A stretch of 64,000 nt of DNA from contig JACQEO010000012.1 of the NCBI GenBank assembly GCA_016200545.1, positions 1 through 64,000 on the forward strand, given 5' to 3'. Position numbers and translations under genes: made by a program. Positions 50,659 to 60,300 of this stretch are shown in pieces. The notes beneath the pieces were generated by a model. It had not been told where the DNA came from. It made no database searches and was given only the letters and a program-made list of their open reading frames with translations. The stretch is from Deltaproteobacteria bacterium. Its GTDB lineage: Bacteria; Desulfobacterota; Binatia; UTPRO1. How positions within the stretch are numbered: position 1 is the first letter of the stretch; each line of letters opens with the position of its first letter.

Positions 50659-52671
50659 ATGCGACGAGAGACGATGCGCGGGAGTGTCTTGGTCGGAATC
50701 GCGGCGGTGGCATTGGTGTGCGGCGTAGGGACGGCGCGCGCGCAGGCGGCTCCCGCCGCAAGCGCGGAGACCGACGCGGCGGAGGACGGCGGAACCGTGT
50801 CCGGCGCGACCCAGAGCGGCAGCGACGAGCCGCTCGCGACGATCGTCGTCACCGCGACACGAACGGAAACGCGTCTCGACGAAACGACGACGACGGTGAC
50901 CGTCATCGACCGGGCGGAGATCGAGCAGCGGCATGCCGAGACGGTGGTCGAGCTGCTGCGCGACGTGCCGGACGTCGATGTCGTGCAGAACGGCTCGCGG
51001 GGCACCAATACCGAGCTCTTTCTGCGTGGCGCCGACGCCGACCAGACGCTCGTCCTCATCGACGGCGTCGAGGTGAACAGCGTGACCCTCGGCGCGTTCG
51101 ACTTCTCCTCGCTCACGACCGACAACGTGGAGCGCATCGAGGTGCTGCGCGGCGCCGGTGGTACCTTGTACGGCTCGCAGGCGATCGGCGGCGTCATCAA
51201 CGTCATCACCCGCGCCGGCGGCGGCGCGCCGCACGGCAGCGTTCTCGGCGAAGGGGGAAACGGCTCGACGGGACACGGCGCCGTCAGCTCGGCGGGGCAG
51301 ATGGGGCGGCTGCGCTACTCGGTCGCGGGCGCGTACCTCGACACCCAAGGGTTCCACGCGCACAACGACGACTACCGGAACGGCACCGCGTCGCTGCGGC
51401 TCGACTACGACGTCGCCGAGCACGCGACGGCCCGCCTTTTCTTCCGCTACGCCAATGCCGACGTTGGCCTCATCAACAGCAACAACTTTCTCGCCGCGCC
51501 CGATCCGAACGCGCGCCAATCCGACGAGCTCTACCTGATCAAGGGCGAGTGGGAGCAGGAGCTCATCCCCGACCTCGAGCTACGCGTCGCGGGCAGCTTC
51601 GCGCACTCCGACGAGCACTTCAACGATCCGCCGGACGCTGCCGAGACGAGCGATACGCGCTCGACGATCACCGGCGGCATCGTGACCAGCGAGATCCAGC
51701 TGAACCACTATTGGAAGCAGTTGATGATCACAACCGCCGGTATCGAGTTCGAGGAGCGGTCGGCGAACATCCGCTCCCTGACCGTCGACCCCGCCTTCAC
51801 CTTCAACGACCACTTCGACGAGAGCCGGCGCAACGTCGCCGGCTACTTTCAGGAGCAGCTACGGCTGCTCGACGGCGCGCTCCTCGGGGTCGGCGGCGTC
51901 CGCGTCGACGGCAATCAGGAATTCGGCACCGCAGTGAGCCCGTCCGGGTCGGTGTCGTACGCGTTGCCGATCCCCGGCGTCCGGCTGAAGGCCGGCTACG
52001 CGGAGGGATTCCGGGCCCCGACCTTCAACGAGCTCTTCTTTCCGAACTTCGGCAATCCCAATCTCGGCGCCGAGACCAGCCGGGAATACAGCGTCGGCGT
52101 GGTCGACACCGCCTGGCAGCGCCGCGCCACGTCCGAGCTCGCGCTCTTCGATCGGGTGACGCACGATCTGATCGAGGGCCAGCCGCAGCCCGACGGATCG
52201 TTCCAGGCCGAGAACGTCGGCACCGTCCACGTGCGCGGCGTCGAGATCGCGCCGCGCGTCCTCGTCTGGCGCGACCCCGACGTGACGATCGGCGCCTCGT
52301 ACGCACGGCTGTTCCGCGTCGATACGCCGCCGCTCTTGCGCCGCCCGAAGCATCGCGGTGGCGTCACCGTCAACGTCGCCGGCCGCGATCTCCTGCGCCC
52401 GCGCACGCACTACGACGTGAATCTGAACCTGCGGGTGGTCGGCGATCGCCAGGACGTGAACCCGGCGGCGGGCTTCGCCTTCGACGAGAACCCCGCGTAC
52501 ACCAAGGTCGATCTCGCCGCGTCCTACACTCTCGAGGGCATGTTCCCGCGCGGCGGCGACCTGACGCTGTTCGCGAAGGTCGAGAACCTCCTCGACGCGC
52601 GCTACGACGAGGCGCTCGGATTTCGCGCACCCCCGATCAATTTCCTGGCCGGACTCCGGGCCGCGTTCTGA
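50659..52671 (+). CDS. btuB: TonB-dependent outer-membrane cobalamin receptor
   Basis: The 670-residue protein has a signal peptide (cleavage after GTARA), a TonB box (TIVVTATR, about 60-67), a plug domain (VIDRAEIEQRHAETVVELLRD, LIDGVEV, VLRGAGGTLYGSQAIGGVINVIT) and a 22-strand-type barrel ending in Phe (RAAF). Family architecture and the riboswitch both say vitamin B12 or another corrinoid. GGAGG precedes the ATG by 4 nt. Confidence 0.9.
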   Translation: MRRETMRGSVLVGIAAVALVCGVGTARAQAAPAASAETDAAEDGGTVSGATQSGSDEPLATIVVTATRTETRLDETTTTVTVIDRAEIEQRHAETVVELLRDVPDVDVVQNGSRGTNTELFLRGADADQTLVLIDGVEVNSVTLGAFDFSSLTTDNVERIEVLRGAGGTLYGSQAIGGVINVITRAGGGAPHGSVLGEGGNGSTGHGAVSSAGQMGRLRYSVAGAYLDTQGFHAHNDDYRNGTASLRLDYDVAEHATARLFFRYANADVGLINSNNFLAAPDPNARQSDELYLIKGEWEQELIPDLELRVAGSFAHSDEHFNDPPDAAETSDTRSTITGGIVTSEIQLNHYWKQLMITTAGIEFEERSANIRSLTVDPAFTFNDHFDESRRNVAGYFQEQLRLLDGALLGVGGVRVDGNQEFGTAVSPSGSVSYALPIPGVRLKAGYAEGFRAPTFNELFFPNFGNPNLGAETSREYSVGVVDTAWQRRATSELALFDRVTHDLIEGQPQPDGSFQAENVGTVHVRGVEIAPRVLVWRDPDVTIGASYARLFRVDTPPLLRRPKHRGGVTVNVAGRDLLRPRTHYDVNLNLRVVGDRQDVNPAAGFAFDENPAYTKVDLAASYTLEGMFPRGGDLTLFAKVENLLDARYDEALGFRAPPINFLAGLRAAF

Positions 52672-52687
52672 TGCGGGAGCAGGCACC

Positions 52688-54181
52688 GTGCTGATCGCCG
52701 CGCCGGCGAGCGGAAGCGGCAAGACGACGCTGACGCTGGCGCTGATCGCGGCGGCGCGCCGGCGCGGCCTCGTCGTGCAGCCGTTCAAGGTGGGTCCGGA
52801 TTTCATCGACCCCGGGCATCACGCCCGACTCGCCGGCCGGCCGGCGCGTACGCTCGACGGCTGGATGCTCGGCGCCGACGCCTGCCGCGCCAGCATGCGC
52901 GCGGCGATGGCGAGCGCCGACGTCGCGATCGTCGAGGGCATGATGGGTCTCTTCGACGGCCTCTCCTCGACCGGCGACGCTGGGAGCACGGCGGAGATCG
53001 CGAAGTGGCTCGATCTTCCCGTGCTCCTCGTCCTCGATGCCGGCGCGATGGCGCGGAGCGCCGCCGCCGTGGTGCGCGGCTTCCGTGATTTCGATCTCGC
53101 GGTGACGATCGCCGGAGTCGTCTTCAACCGCATCGGTGGTGCGGGCCACCTCAGACTCCTCCGCGACGCGCTCGCCGCCGCCGGCCTGCCGCCGTGCCTC
53201 GGGGGCTTTCCCGTCGACGCGGCGCTGGCGCTCCCGGAGCGTCACCTCGGCCTCTTCACCGCCGCGGAAACGACGGTCGCGTTCGACGTCCTCGCCGACG
53301 CCGCCGAACGCCACCTCGACGTCGACGAGATCCTACGCCTAGCGACCGCGGTGACGCCGCTTCCGAAGGAGGAGCGCGCAGAGAAAAGGGAGGGCACAAA
53401 GAAGCGAGAGGGCACAGCGGAGCGAGAGGGTATGGCGGGGGTGGAGGGACGTGGGCTGAGCCCACGTCCCGACGCGCAGCGGAGCACGGCCGCGCAGCGG
53501 CCGCGCGTACGGGCGCAAATTGCTATCGCCCGCGACGAGGCGTTCTCATTCTACTATCCGGAGAACCTCGAGCTCCTCGCCGCCGCCGGCGCTGAGATCG
53601 TCGAGTTCAGCCCGCTCTGCGACATGCGTCTCCCGAGCGGCACCTGCGGGCTCTACCTTGGCGGCGGCTATCCCGAGGTGCACGCGGCGCGTCTGGCGGC
53701 GAACCTACCGCTGCTCGAGGCGCTACGTGCCTTCGCCGCGGCCGGTGGGCTGGTGTACGCCGAGTGCGGCGGCCTCATGCTTCTCGGCGATACGCTCGAG
53801 GACGAGACTGGCCGGACGCACGCCATGGCCGGCGTGCTGCCGCTGCGGACGCGGATGCTGCCGCAGCGGCTGACGCTGGGTTATCGCGAGGTGACGATCG
53901 CCTGTGATTTTCTGCCGCCGCTCGTTGCCCGCGGCCACGAGTTTCACGGATCGACGCTCGACGACTCGAGCGTGCCGGTGTCGCTCGCGCGCGCCTACGT
54001 CGTGGGCGACCCGGCGACGGGGGTGAGCGCGCGCGAGGGCTTCACGTCACGGCGGACGCTCGCGAGCTACGTGCACCTGCATTTCGCGAGTGCCCCGGCG
54101 CTCGCGGGCGGCTTGGTCGCGGCGGCGCGCGCTGCCGACGCCGACCTCGCCGCCGCGCGCGGCACGAGCGCGCACGCGTGA
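52688..54181 (+). CDS. cbiA: Cobyrinate/hydrogenobyrinate a,c-diamide synthase
   Basis: The 497-residue enzyme amidates corrin side chains a and c using glutamine and ATP. The N-terminal dethiobiotin-synthetase-like domain has the P-loop APASGSGKTTL (residues 4-14), KVGPDFIDPGHH and EGMMGLFDG. The C-terminal class I amidotransferase domain has the nucleophile Cys in VYAECGGLMLLG and the His in YVHLHFAS, both intact. Between them, about residues 218-268, is a hydrophilic insert of KEERAEKREGTKKREGTAE type that contains a DNA palindrome. The gene is flanked by uptake genes, suggesting re-processing of imported corrinoids. GTG start. Confidence 0.9.
   Translation: MLIAAPASGSGKTTLTLALIAAARRRGLVVQPFKVGPDFIDPGHHARLAGRPARTLDGWMLGADACRASMRAAMASADVAIVEGMMGLFDGLSSTGDAGSTAEIAKWLDLPVLLVLDAGAMARSAAAVVRGFRDFDLAVTIAGVVFNRIGGAGHLRLLRDALAAAGLPPCLGGFPVDAALALPERHLGLFTAAETTVAFDVLADAAERHLDVDEILRLATAVTPLPKEERAEKREGTKKREGTAEREGMAGVEGRGLSPRPDAQRSTAAQRPRVRAQIAIARDEAFSFYYPENLELLAAAGAEIVEFSPLCDMRLPSGTCGLYLGGGYPEVHAARLAANLPLLEALRAFAAAGGLVYAECGGLMLLGDTLEDETGRTHAMAGVLPLRTRMLPQRLTLGYREVTIACDFLPPLVARGHEFHGSTLDDSSVPVSLARAYVVGDPATGVSAREGFTSRRTLASYVHLHFASAPALAGGLVAAARAADADLAAARGTSAHA
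53446..53470. repeat. Perfect 25-bp palindrome inside cbiA
   Basis: Arms GGGACGTGGGCT and AGCCCACGTCCC flank a single G. The palindrome is read through in frame and lies in the linker between the two enzyme domains, right after a degenerate direct repeat of about 18 bp (units of the GAGGGCACAAAGAAGCGA type, 53391-53430). It resembles a REP-like or mini-transposon remnant inserted without breaking the frame. Confidence 0.75.
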
Positions 54182-55038
54182 GGCTCGCCCTCATCGTGCT
54201 CGCGGCACTCGTCGGTGCGCCGTGCGTCGGTGCGGCGGCGCCCGCCACGGGCCGGTCGGCGCCGACGACCGGTCCGCCGACGCGCATCGTCTCGCTCGCG
54301 CCGTCGGTCACCGAAACGCTCTTCGCTCTCGGCGTCGGCGCGCGCGTCGTCGCGGTCTCGACCTACTGTGACTACCCGGCGGAGGTGGAGCGACTGCCGA
54401 AGGTCGGCTCGTTTCTCACGCCGAGCGTCGAGGCGATCGTCGCCCAGCGTCCCGATATCGTGATCGGCGTCCCGAGCCCCGGCAATCACGAGGCGGTGGC
54501 GGCGCTCCGCCAGCTCGGCATCCGCGTCGAGACGCCGGACCCCGAGCACCTTGCCGATCTCGGGCCCGTCGTCCGCGGCATCGCGGCGGCCGCGGGCGTT
54601 CCCGAGGCGGGCGAGCGTCTCGTCGCCGAGATCGATCGCGGCATGGACGCGGTTCGTGGCCGCGTCGCCGCGCTGCCGCCGCGCCGCGTGCTGATGGCGA
54701 TCGGCCAGGATCCGCTCATCGCCGTCGGCGAGACGAGCTTTCTCGGCGAGCTGATCGTCGCGGCGCGCGGCGCCAACGTCGCGCCGCCCGCGAGCTCGTG
54801 GCCGCACGTCAACGTCGAGTATGTCATCGCGCGCGACCCGGAGGTGATCATCGACAGCAGCATGGGGACCGAGGAATCGAGCGCGGGGGCACGATATTGG
54901 GAACGACTGCCCTCGCTCACCGCGGTGCGCGAGCGGCGGGTGTATGCGTTTCGTGACTACCGCGCGCTTCGCCCGGGTCCGCGTCTGCCCGCCGCGTTCG
55001 AGAAGCTGGCGCGCCTCATTCACCCCGAGGCATGGTGA
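54178..55038 (+). CDS. btuF: Periplasmic cobalamin-binding protein
   Basis: The 286-residue protein has a signal peptide (cleavage near VGAAA) and the class III binding-protein fold: RIVSLAPSVTETLFALG, VAVSTYCDYPAE, LPKVGSFLTPSVEAI and RPDIVIG. These are BtuF-type features; the binding site for corrinoid lies between the two lobes. GTG start overlaps the cbiA stop by 4 bp, so it is translated from the same message. It delivers substrate to the BtuCD permease encoded next. Confidence 0.88.
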   Translation: MRLALIVLAALVGAPCVGAAAPATGRSAPTTGPPTRIVSLAPSVTETLFALGVGARVVAVSTYCDYPAEVERLPKVGSFLTPSVEAIVAQRPDIVIGVPSPGNHEAVAALRQLGIRVETPDPEHLADLGPVVRGIAAAAGVPEAGERLVAEIDRGMDAVRGRVAALPPRRVLMAIGQDPLIAVGETSFLGELIVAARGANVAPPASSWPHVNVEYVIARDPEVIIDSSMGTEESSAGARYWERLPSLTAVRERRVYAFRDYRALRPGPRLPAAFEKLARLIHPEAW

Positions 55039-56045
55039 TCGCGCATCTCACCTGGCGGCGGTTGCTGCGCGTACACGGCCTGCTGCTCCTCGCGCTCGTG
55101 GCGACCCTCGTCGCCGCCGCCGCGATCGGTCCCGTGGGACTCGATTGGCGCCGCGCCTTCGATCCCTCGATGACGAGCCCCGATGCTGTGATCCTCTTTC
55201 GCACCCGCGTGCCCCGCGTGCTCCTGGCGGCGATCGTCGGCGGCGCGCTCGCGACCGCCGGCGCGACGTTGCAGGCGTTGCTGCGCAACCCGCTCGCCGA
55301 CCCGCACCTGCTCGGGGTGTCGAGCGGCGCCGCGCTCGCCGGAGTGTGCGCGCTCGTCCTCCATCCCGTTTTTCTCGGACGCACGCTCGTCGTCCCGGCG
55401 GCGGCCTTCGCCGGCGCGCTCGCCAGCATGTGGATCGTCGTCGGCGCGTCGCGTGTCGGCGGCCGCCTCGACTCCTACACGCTGCTGCTCGTCGGCGTCA
55501 TCTACAACGCGTTTGCGGGTGCGTTGCTGATGTTCGTCAACTCGGTCGTCGACTTCTACCAGGCGCACGGCGTGCTCTTCTGGCTCATGGGAAGTCTGGG
55601 CGCCAGCGACTACCGCGTGGTCGGCGCGCTCGCGCTCTACACGCTCACCGGCCTCGGCGTGCTCGTGATGCGCGCCCGCGACCTCGATTGCCTGAGCCTC
55701 GGCGACGATCGCGCCGCCGAGCTCGGCGTCGACGTCGAGCGCGCCCGTCTCGTGGTCTTCGTCGCCGCGTCGCTCCTCGTCGGCGCCGTCGTCTCGGTGA
55801 GTGGCATGATCGGCTTCGTCGGCCTCGTCGTCCCGCACCTCGTCCGCATGCTGGTCGGCGCCGATCACCGCCTGCTGCTGCCCGGCAGCTACTTGGGGGG
55901 CGCGATCTTCCTCGTCTGCGCCGATACCATCGCGCGCACCGCGCTCGGCGGCACCGAGGTGCCGGTCGGCGTCGTCACCGCGCTCTGCGGCGCGCCCTTC
56001 TTCACGTATCTGCTCCGCCGCGAACGACGAAGGGCGGGCGCGTGA
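55032..56045 (+). CDS. btuC: FecCD/BtuC-type ABC transporter permease
   Basis: A 337-residue inner-membrane permease of about ten helices. Family hallmarks are RVPRVLLAAIVGGALATAG, LRNPLADPHLLGVSSGAALA, the ATPase-contact loop AAELGVDVERAR, and GLVVPHLVRMLVGADHR near the end. It overlaps btuF by 7 bp and btuD by 4 bp. The family also takes siderophores, but the riboswitch operon context indicates corrinoids. Confidence 0.9.
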   Translation: MVIAHLTWRRLLRVHGLLLLALVATLVAAAAIGPVGLDWRRAFDPSMTSPDAVILFRTRVPRVLLAAIVGGALATAGATLQALLRNPLADPHLLGVSSGAALAGVCALVLHPVFLGRTLVVPAAAFAGALASMWIVVGASRVGGRLDSYTLLLVGVIYNAFAGALLMFVNSVVDFYQAHGVLFWLMGSLGASDYRVVGALALYTLTGLGVLVMRARDLDCLSLGDDRAAELGVDVERARLVVFVAASLLVGAVVSVSGMIGFVGLVVPHLVRMLVGADHRLLLPGSYLGGAIFLVCADTIARTALGGTEVPVGVVTALCGAPFFTYLLRRERRRAGA

Positions 56046-56827
56046 GCGCGCTGCTCGAGGCGGAGCGGGTGAGCTTCGCGTACGCCGGCCGGCCGGCGAT
56101 CCGTGCCGTGACGCTGACGGTGGGGGAGGGCGAGATGCTCGCCATCGCGGGCGCGAACGGGTCGGGCAAGTCGACGTTGCTCGGGCTGCTCTCGGGGTTG
56201 CGCCGGCCGTCGGCCGGCAGCGTGCGACTGGCCGGCCGCAACCTCCGCGAGTACGACCGGCGCGCGCTCGCACGGGCGATCGCCGTCGTGCCGCAGGAGA
56301 CCGCGATCGCCTTCCCGTATCGCGTCGCCGAGATGGTGCTGATTGGACGGGCGCCGTATCTGCGCGGGATCGGCCTCGAGCGCGCGCACGACGTCGCCGC
56401 TGCCGAGCGGGCGATGGCGCGGACCGGCGTCCTCGACCTCGCGGATCGCCCCCTTGCCGAGCTCTCGGGCGGCGAGCGCCAACGGGTCATCGTCGCCCGG
56501 GCGCTCGCGCAGGAGCCGCGCGTCCTTCTCCTCGACGAGCCGACGACCTTCCTCGACCTGCGCCACGCGATCGAGATCCTCGACCTCGTCGTCGACCTCA
56601 ACCGCCACGAGCGGCTGACGGTCGTTGCCGTCCTTCACGACTTGACGGTGGCGGCGATGTATTTCCCGCGTCTCGTGTTCCTCCGCGCCGGGTGCCTCGC
56701 CGTCGACGGCGCGCCGGCGGAGGTCATCACCGAGGCGACCATCCGCGAGGTCTTCGACGCCGACGTCGAGGTGCGGACCGACGCCGACGGCGTGCCGACG
56801 GTGCGTCCGCGGCGTCGCGGCGGCTGA
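56042..56827 (+). CDS. btuD: ABC transporter ATP-binding protein
   Basis: The 261-residue ATPase has Walker A GANGSGKST, the Q-loop VVPQET, signature LSGGERQRV, Walker B VLLLDEPTTFLDLRH, and the switch His in AVLHDLT, all intact. GTG at 56042 overlaps the permease stop by 4 bp. As the last gene of the riboswitch operon it drives BtuC-mediated import of corrinoid. A short C-terminal extension (VRTDADGVPTVRPRRRGG) is common in FecE/BtuD proteins. Confidence 0.9.
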   Translation: MSALLEAERVSFAYAGRPAIRAVTLTVGEGEMLAIAGANGSGKSTLLGLLSGLRRPSAGSVRLAGRNLREYDRRALARAIAVVPQETAIAFPYRVAEMVLIGRAPYLRGIGLERAHDVAAAERAMARTGVLDLADRPLAELSGGERQRVIVARALAQEPRVLLLDEPTTFLDLRHAIEILDLVVDLNRHERLTVVAVLHDLTVAAMYFPRLVFLRAGCLAVDGAPAEVITEATIREVFDADVEVRTDADGVPTVRPRRRGG

Positions 56828-56860
56828 GCAGTCGCCCTGGACGGCGGTCGGTAGGAAACA

Positions 56861-57243
56861 TTACTCGCGTGGTTGACAGATCACGGGTTGGACGAAGCCG
56901 CGCGCCGGCGTACTTGCCCTTCTTCTCCTCAATGAGAACTCCTCCCTCAGTTTCCGCCGGTCCATCAGCAGGTGGTGCGATGTCTTCCCTTTGATGGCCT
57001 GCATCACGCGGCTCGGAGCCAGGTGCGGCGGCACGCTGAGCAGCAGGTGCACGTGGTCCGCCGCACGTGCCCTGCCAGAATCTCGATGTCGTTGCTCCGA
57101 CAGATCTCCCGGATCAGCGCCCGGACGTCGGTCGCAATCTCGCCCTTCAGCACCGGCTTGCGGTACTTCGTGCTGAACCCGATATGGTAGTGCAACTCGT
57201 AAACGGTGTGGGCAGTTCGACGGTACGTGCGCATGGCGCCCAC
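56861..57243 (-). pseudogene. tnpA: IS200/IS605-type TnpA transposase, frameshifted and truncated
   Basis: The first frame reads HTVYELHYHIGFSTKYRKPVL and ends in IEILAGHV; the family continues in another frame with ADHVHLLLSVPPHLAPSRVMQ and KGKTSHHLL. A shift of one base near 57060-57066 separates them, just before the HUH motif (HVH). The C-terminal part with the catalytic Tyr is scrambled (ARGFVQPV). The element is therefore inactive by itself. It lies between the B12 operon and the FG-GAP gene. Confidence 0.85.
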
Positions 57244-57268
57244 CGTACCGCAAGCCTCCTGAAGGCGT

Positions 57269-57295
57269 CACCTGAAGGTGAGGGGTTCCACCCTC
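57269..57295. repeat. Hairpins at the 5' flank of the IS200-like remnant
   Basis: CACCT-GA-AGGTG (57269-57280) and GAGGG-GTTCCA-CCCTC (57280-57295) are two adjoining perfect hairpins, 25-50 bp upstream of the transposase start. Subterminal hairpins of this kind are recognised by TnpA at IS200/IS605 ends, so this is likely the left end of the element. Confidence 0.55.
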
Positions 57296-57361
57296 CCAGA
57301 AGGGGACACTGAGGCCTTACCTCGAAATCTCGATTTCCATCGCATCCGTGCGAAGGTAGGG

Positions 57362-60300
57362 CTAGAGTGTCGAGCGCAGCGCGTGCATGTCGCCGCCGGT
57401 CTGGACGCTGAATACGACGTCGGTCTTGCCGTCGTTGTCGACGTCGGTGCAGAACAGCGAGCGCGCCCCCTGGACCAATGGGAACGTGCGCTCGGCGCGC
57501 CGCCAGGTGCCGTCGCCGCGTCCCCGCAGCACCATGATGTCATCGCTCGAACCGCTCGCGACCGCGACGTCCATATCGCCGTCGCCGTCGAAATCGCCCG
57601 CGCAAATCGAGCTCGGGATCTCGCGGCCGCGCTGGTGCAAAAGCGGCGGACCCAGGAACGTGCCGGTGCCATCGTTCAGGAATACGGCGACGTTCCCGAC
57701 TTTGTCATTCGGTACCACCCGCTTGTTGGCGATCACGAGGTCCTTGTAGGTGTCGTTGTTCAGGTCGACGATCGCGACCTGCGACGGCTGCAAGCCGCCT
57801 GGGTTGAGGTCGGTGCGTGTGTAGCCTCCGCCGGTCGCCGACATCAGCAGCGACACGGTGTTGGCTCCAGAGTTCGCGACGACGATGTCGGGGAACGTGT
57901 CTCCGTTCAAGTCGTCGATCTGGACGTCTCGCGTCCCCGCACCCGCCGCGAGGGTGGTCGTAGTGAAGACGCCGCTGCCCTGGTTCATCAGCAGGACGAC
58001 GTTCGGCGCGTTCGTGCCGTTCTGCGTGACCACGATGTCGAGCTTGTCGTTCTTGTCGAGATCACCGAGCGCGAGCGCGGTCGGAATCCCGTTGTTCCCC
58101 GGCAACGGCAGGTTCGTCGCGGTGGCAAAGTGGCGTTGCCCGAGGTTGAGGAAGATGCTGACGTCGCGCGAGACCTCGTTGATGGTGACGATGTCCGGGA
58201 GGCCGTCGCCGTTCACGTCGCCGATCGCGACCGCCCGCGGCCGCTGGGTCGCGCCGTCGAGTACGACCCGGGTCACGCCCTCCGACGTCGGACTCCGGAA
58301 GAACACGACGACGTCGTTGTCCTTCCGGCTCACCCCGACGTAGTCGACCGCCCCGTCGCTATCCAAGTCCTTCGCGGCGACCCCGCGGATCTGCCGCCCG
58401 ACGTACTGCGCATCGCCCTCCGCGGCCGACGCCGGGATCGTCGTGCTGAAGCCGCCGGCGCCGTTTCCATAGTACAGGTCGCAGGTCGGGACGGCGTTGC
58501 CCCCACCGCAGGTCACGACGTCCTGGTGCAGATCGTCGTTCACATCGACGATGGTCGTCTTGGTGGCGTTCTTTGCCGGCACCCCTGCCTGCCCGGCGGC
58601 GAAACGCCGGTCGCCGAGGCCGTTGTAGATCAAGGGGGCGGCCTGCGAGCCGAAGCCGACGAGCATGTCGAGAATGCCGTCCTCGTTGAAATCGGCGGTA
58701 GCGAGCGAGCGCAGCGGCCGGGGCGTCGGCGTCAGGTTGGCGCTGGTCTCGGGCCCCATCCCCTCATTGTAGAGGACCGTGAAGCCCTTCTGTGCGGTGG
58801 CATACGCGAGGTCGATGAAGCCGTTGTTGTCGAAGTCGCCGGCGAGCAGGGGCGTGCCGAGACGCGGCGGGACCGCCCCCGTAAGCGGACTGGCCGTGAA
58901 GTTGCCGAGACCGTCATTCACCAGCACGACCAAACCGCCACGGTCACGCGTCGTGCGCATCGCGGCGAGATCGGGGATGTCGTCGCCCGTGAAGTCCGCC
59001 ATGGTGATCGGAACCTTCGGGTTCACCTGAGCGATGGAACGCACCTCGCGAAATCGGCCCTGGCCGTCGCCGTCGCGTAAGAGCACGACCTTGCCCTTGG
59101 CGTCCTCGATGACGATATCGGGGTTGCCGTCACCATCAAGATCGCCGGAGAGCACGGTGGTGATCCTGTTCGCGATCTGCGTCGCCAAGTAGTCGCTGAA
59201 GAGCTTGTCGAGCAGCTGGTCGAGGACGCTCGCCGGCGGATCGTAGCCACCGAGCGCATTCGCGCGCAGAACGCTCATTTTCATACCGTGCTGGGTCTTC
59301 GCGAAGACGATCGCATCGGGCAGGCCGTCATTGGTGATGTCCACCAGCTGCAACGCTTGGGGCTTCTCCCCCTTCGCAAAGGGCTGAAGCGGCGTCATGG
59401 TGAGATCCGTCGTCGGTCCGTCGGCGGTGAGGAGCTCGAGGGCGGGCGCCGTGTGCTTCTGATCGAGGTAGACGAGCTCGGTGCTGGTGAGCGACTCTTC
59501 GGGATCGACCACCCGGCGACGCGGGATCGCGACGTCGGACGGGTTCACGACCATGCTGTTCGGAAAGACGCCCGGCGATGCGAATCGCCCCGCGCCCGCC
59601 CCGCGCAGCACTTGAACGCTATTCGACCCCTCGTCGGTGAGCGCCAGGTCCATCAGGCCGTCGCCGTCGAGGTCGCCGATCGCGATCCTGGCGGTGCTCG
59701 GCGAGACCACGATGTCCTTCTGCGGGTCGAAGCCCCCCGCGCTGTTCGCGAGATAGATCCTGATCGTGCCCTCGGTCGAGAGCATGGCAATGTCGGGGAG
59801 GCCGTCGTTGTTGAGGTCGCCTGTCGCGATCGCGCGAGAGCGGGGCGGCCGGCGCGAATTCGAGAACGGGAACACGACGGCGCCCTGGAGCGGCTGAAAT
59901 CCCGTGCCGTCGCCGAGCATCACCATCGCGTAGGGCGGGTGGCTGCTCGCAACCACGATGTCCGGATGATTGTCCTGGTTGAAGTCCGCGACCGCGATGC
60001 CGACGGGTGTCACGGCTGCCGTCTCGAACGGCAACGGAATCGTGGTGACGGACGGTAAGGTGTCCGAATTGGTCCCGGTGAGCAGCACGAGCTTCGAGGA
60101 GCGATAGTCGATCACCAACAGATCGAGAATGTGGTCATCGGTCAGGTCGGCGGCCACCATCGCGGCCGCGTAGTTGCCGAAGCCGACCGGAATCGAGCCG
60201 AGCACCACGTAGCCGGTGTCGGTCTTCTTGTAGATCGTCACCCGCGCGCCGCTCCGGCTGAGCACGGCAATGTCGATCAGGCCGTCTCCGGTGAGGTCGG

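Noticed and set aside
57278-59080. Open frame of 600 codons on the plus strand
   Set aside because: Antisense to the FG-GAP repeats; the repetitive Asp/Val/Arg pattern is the complement of the calcium loops.
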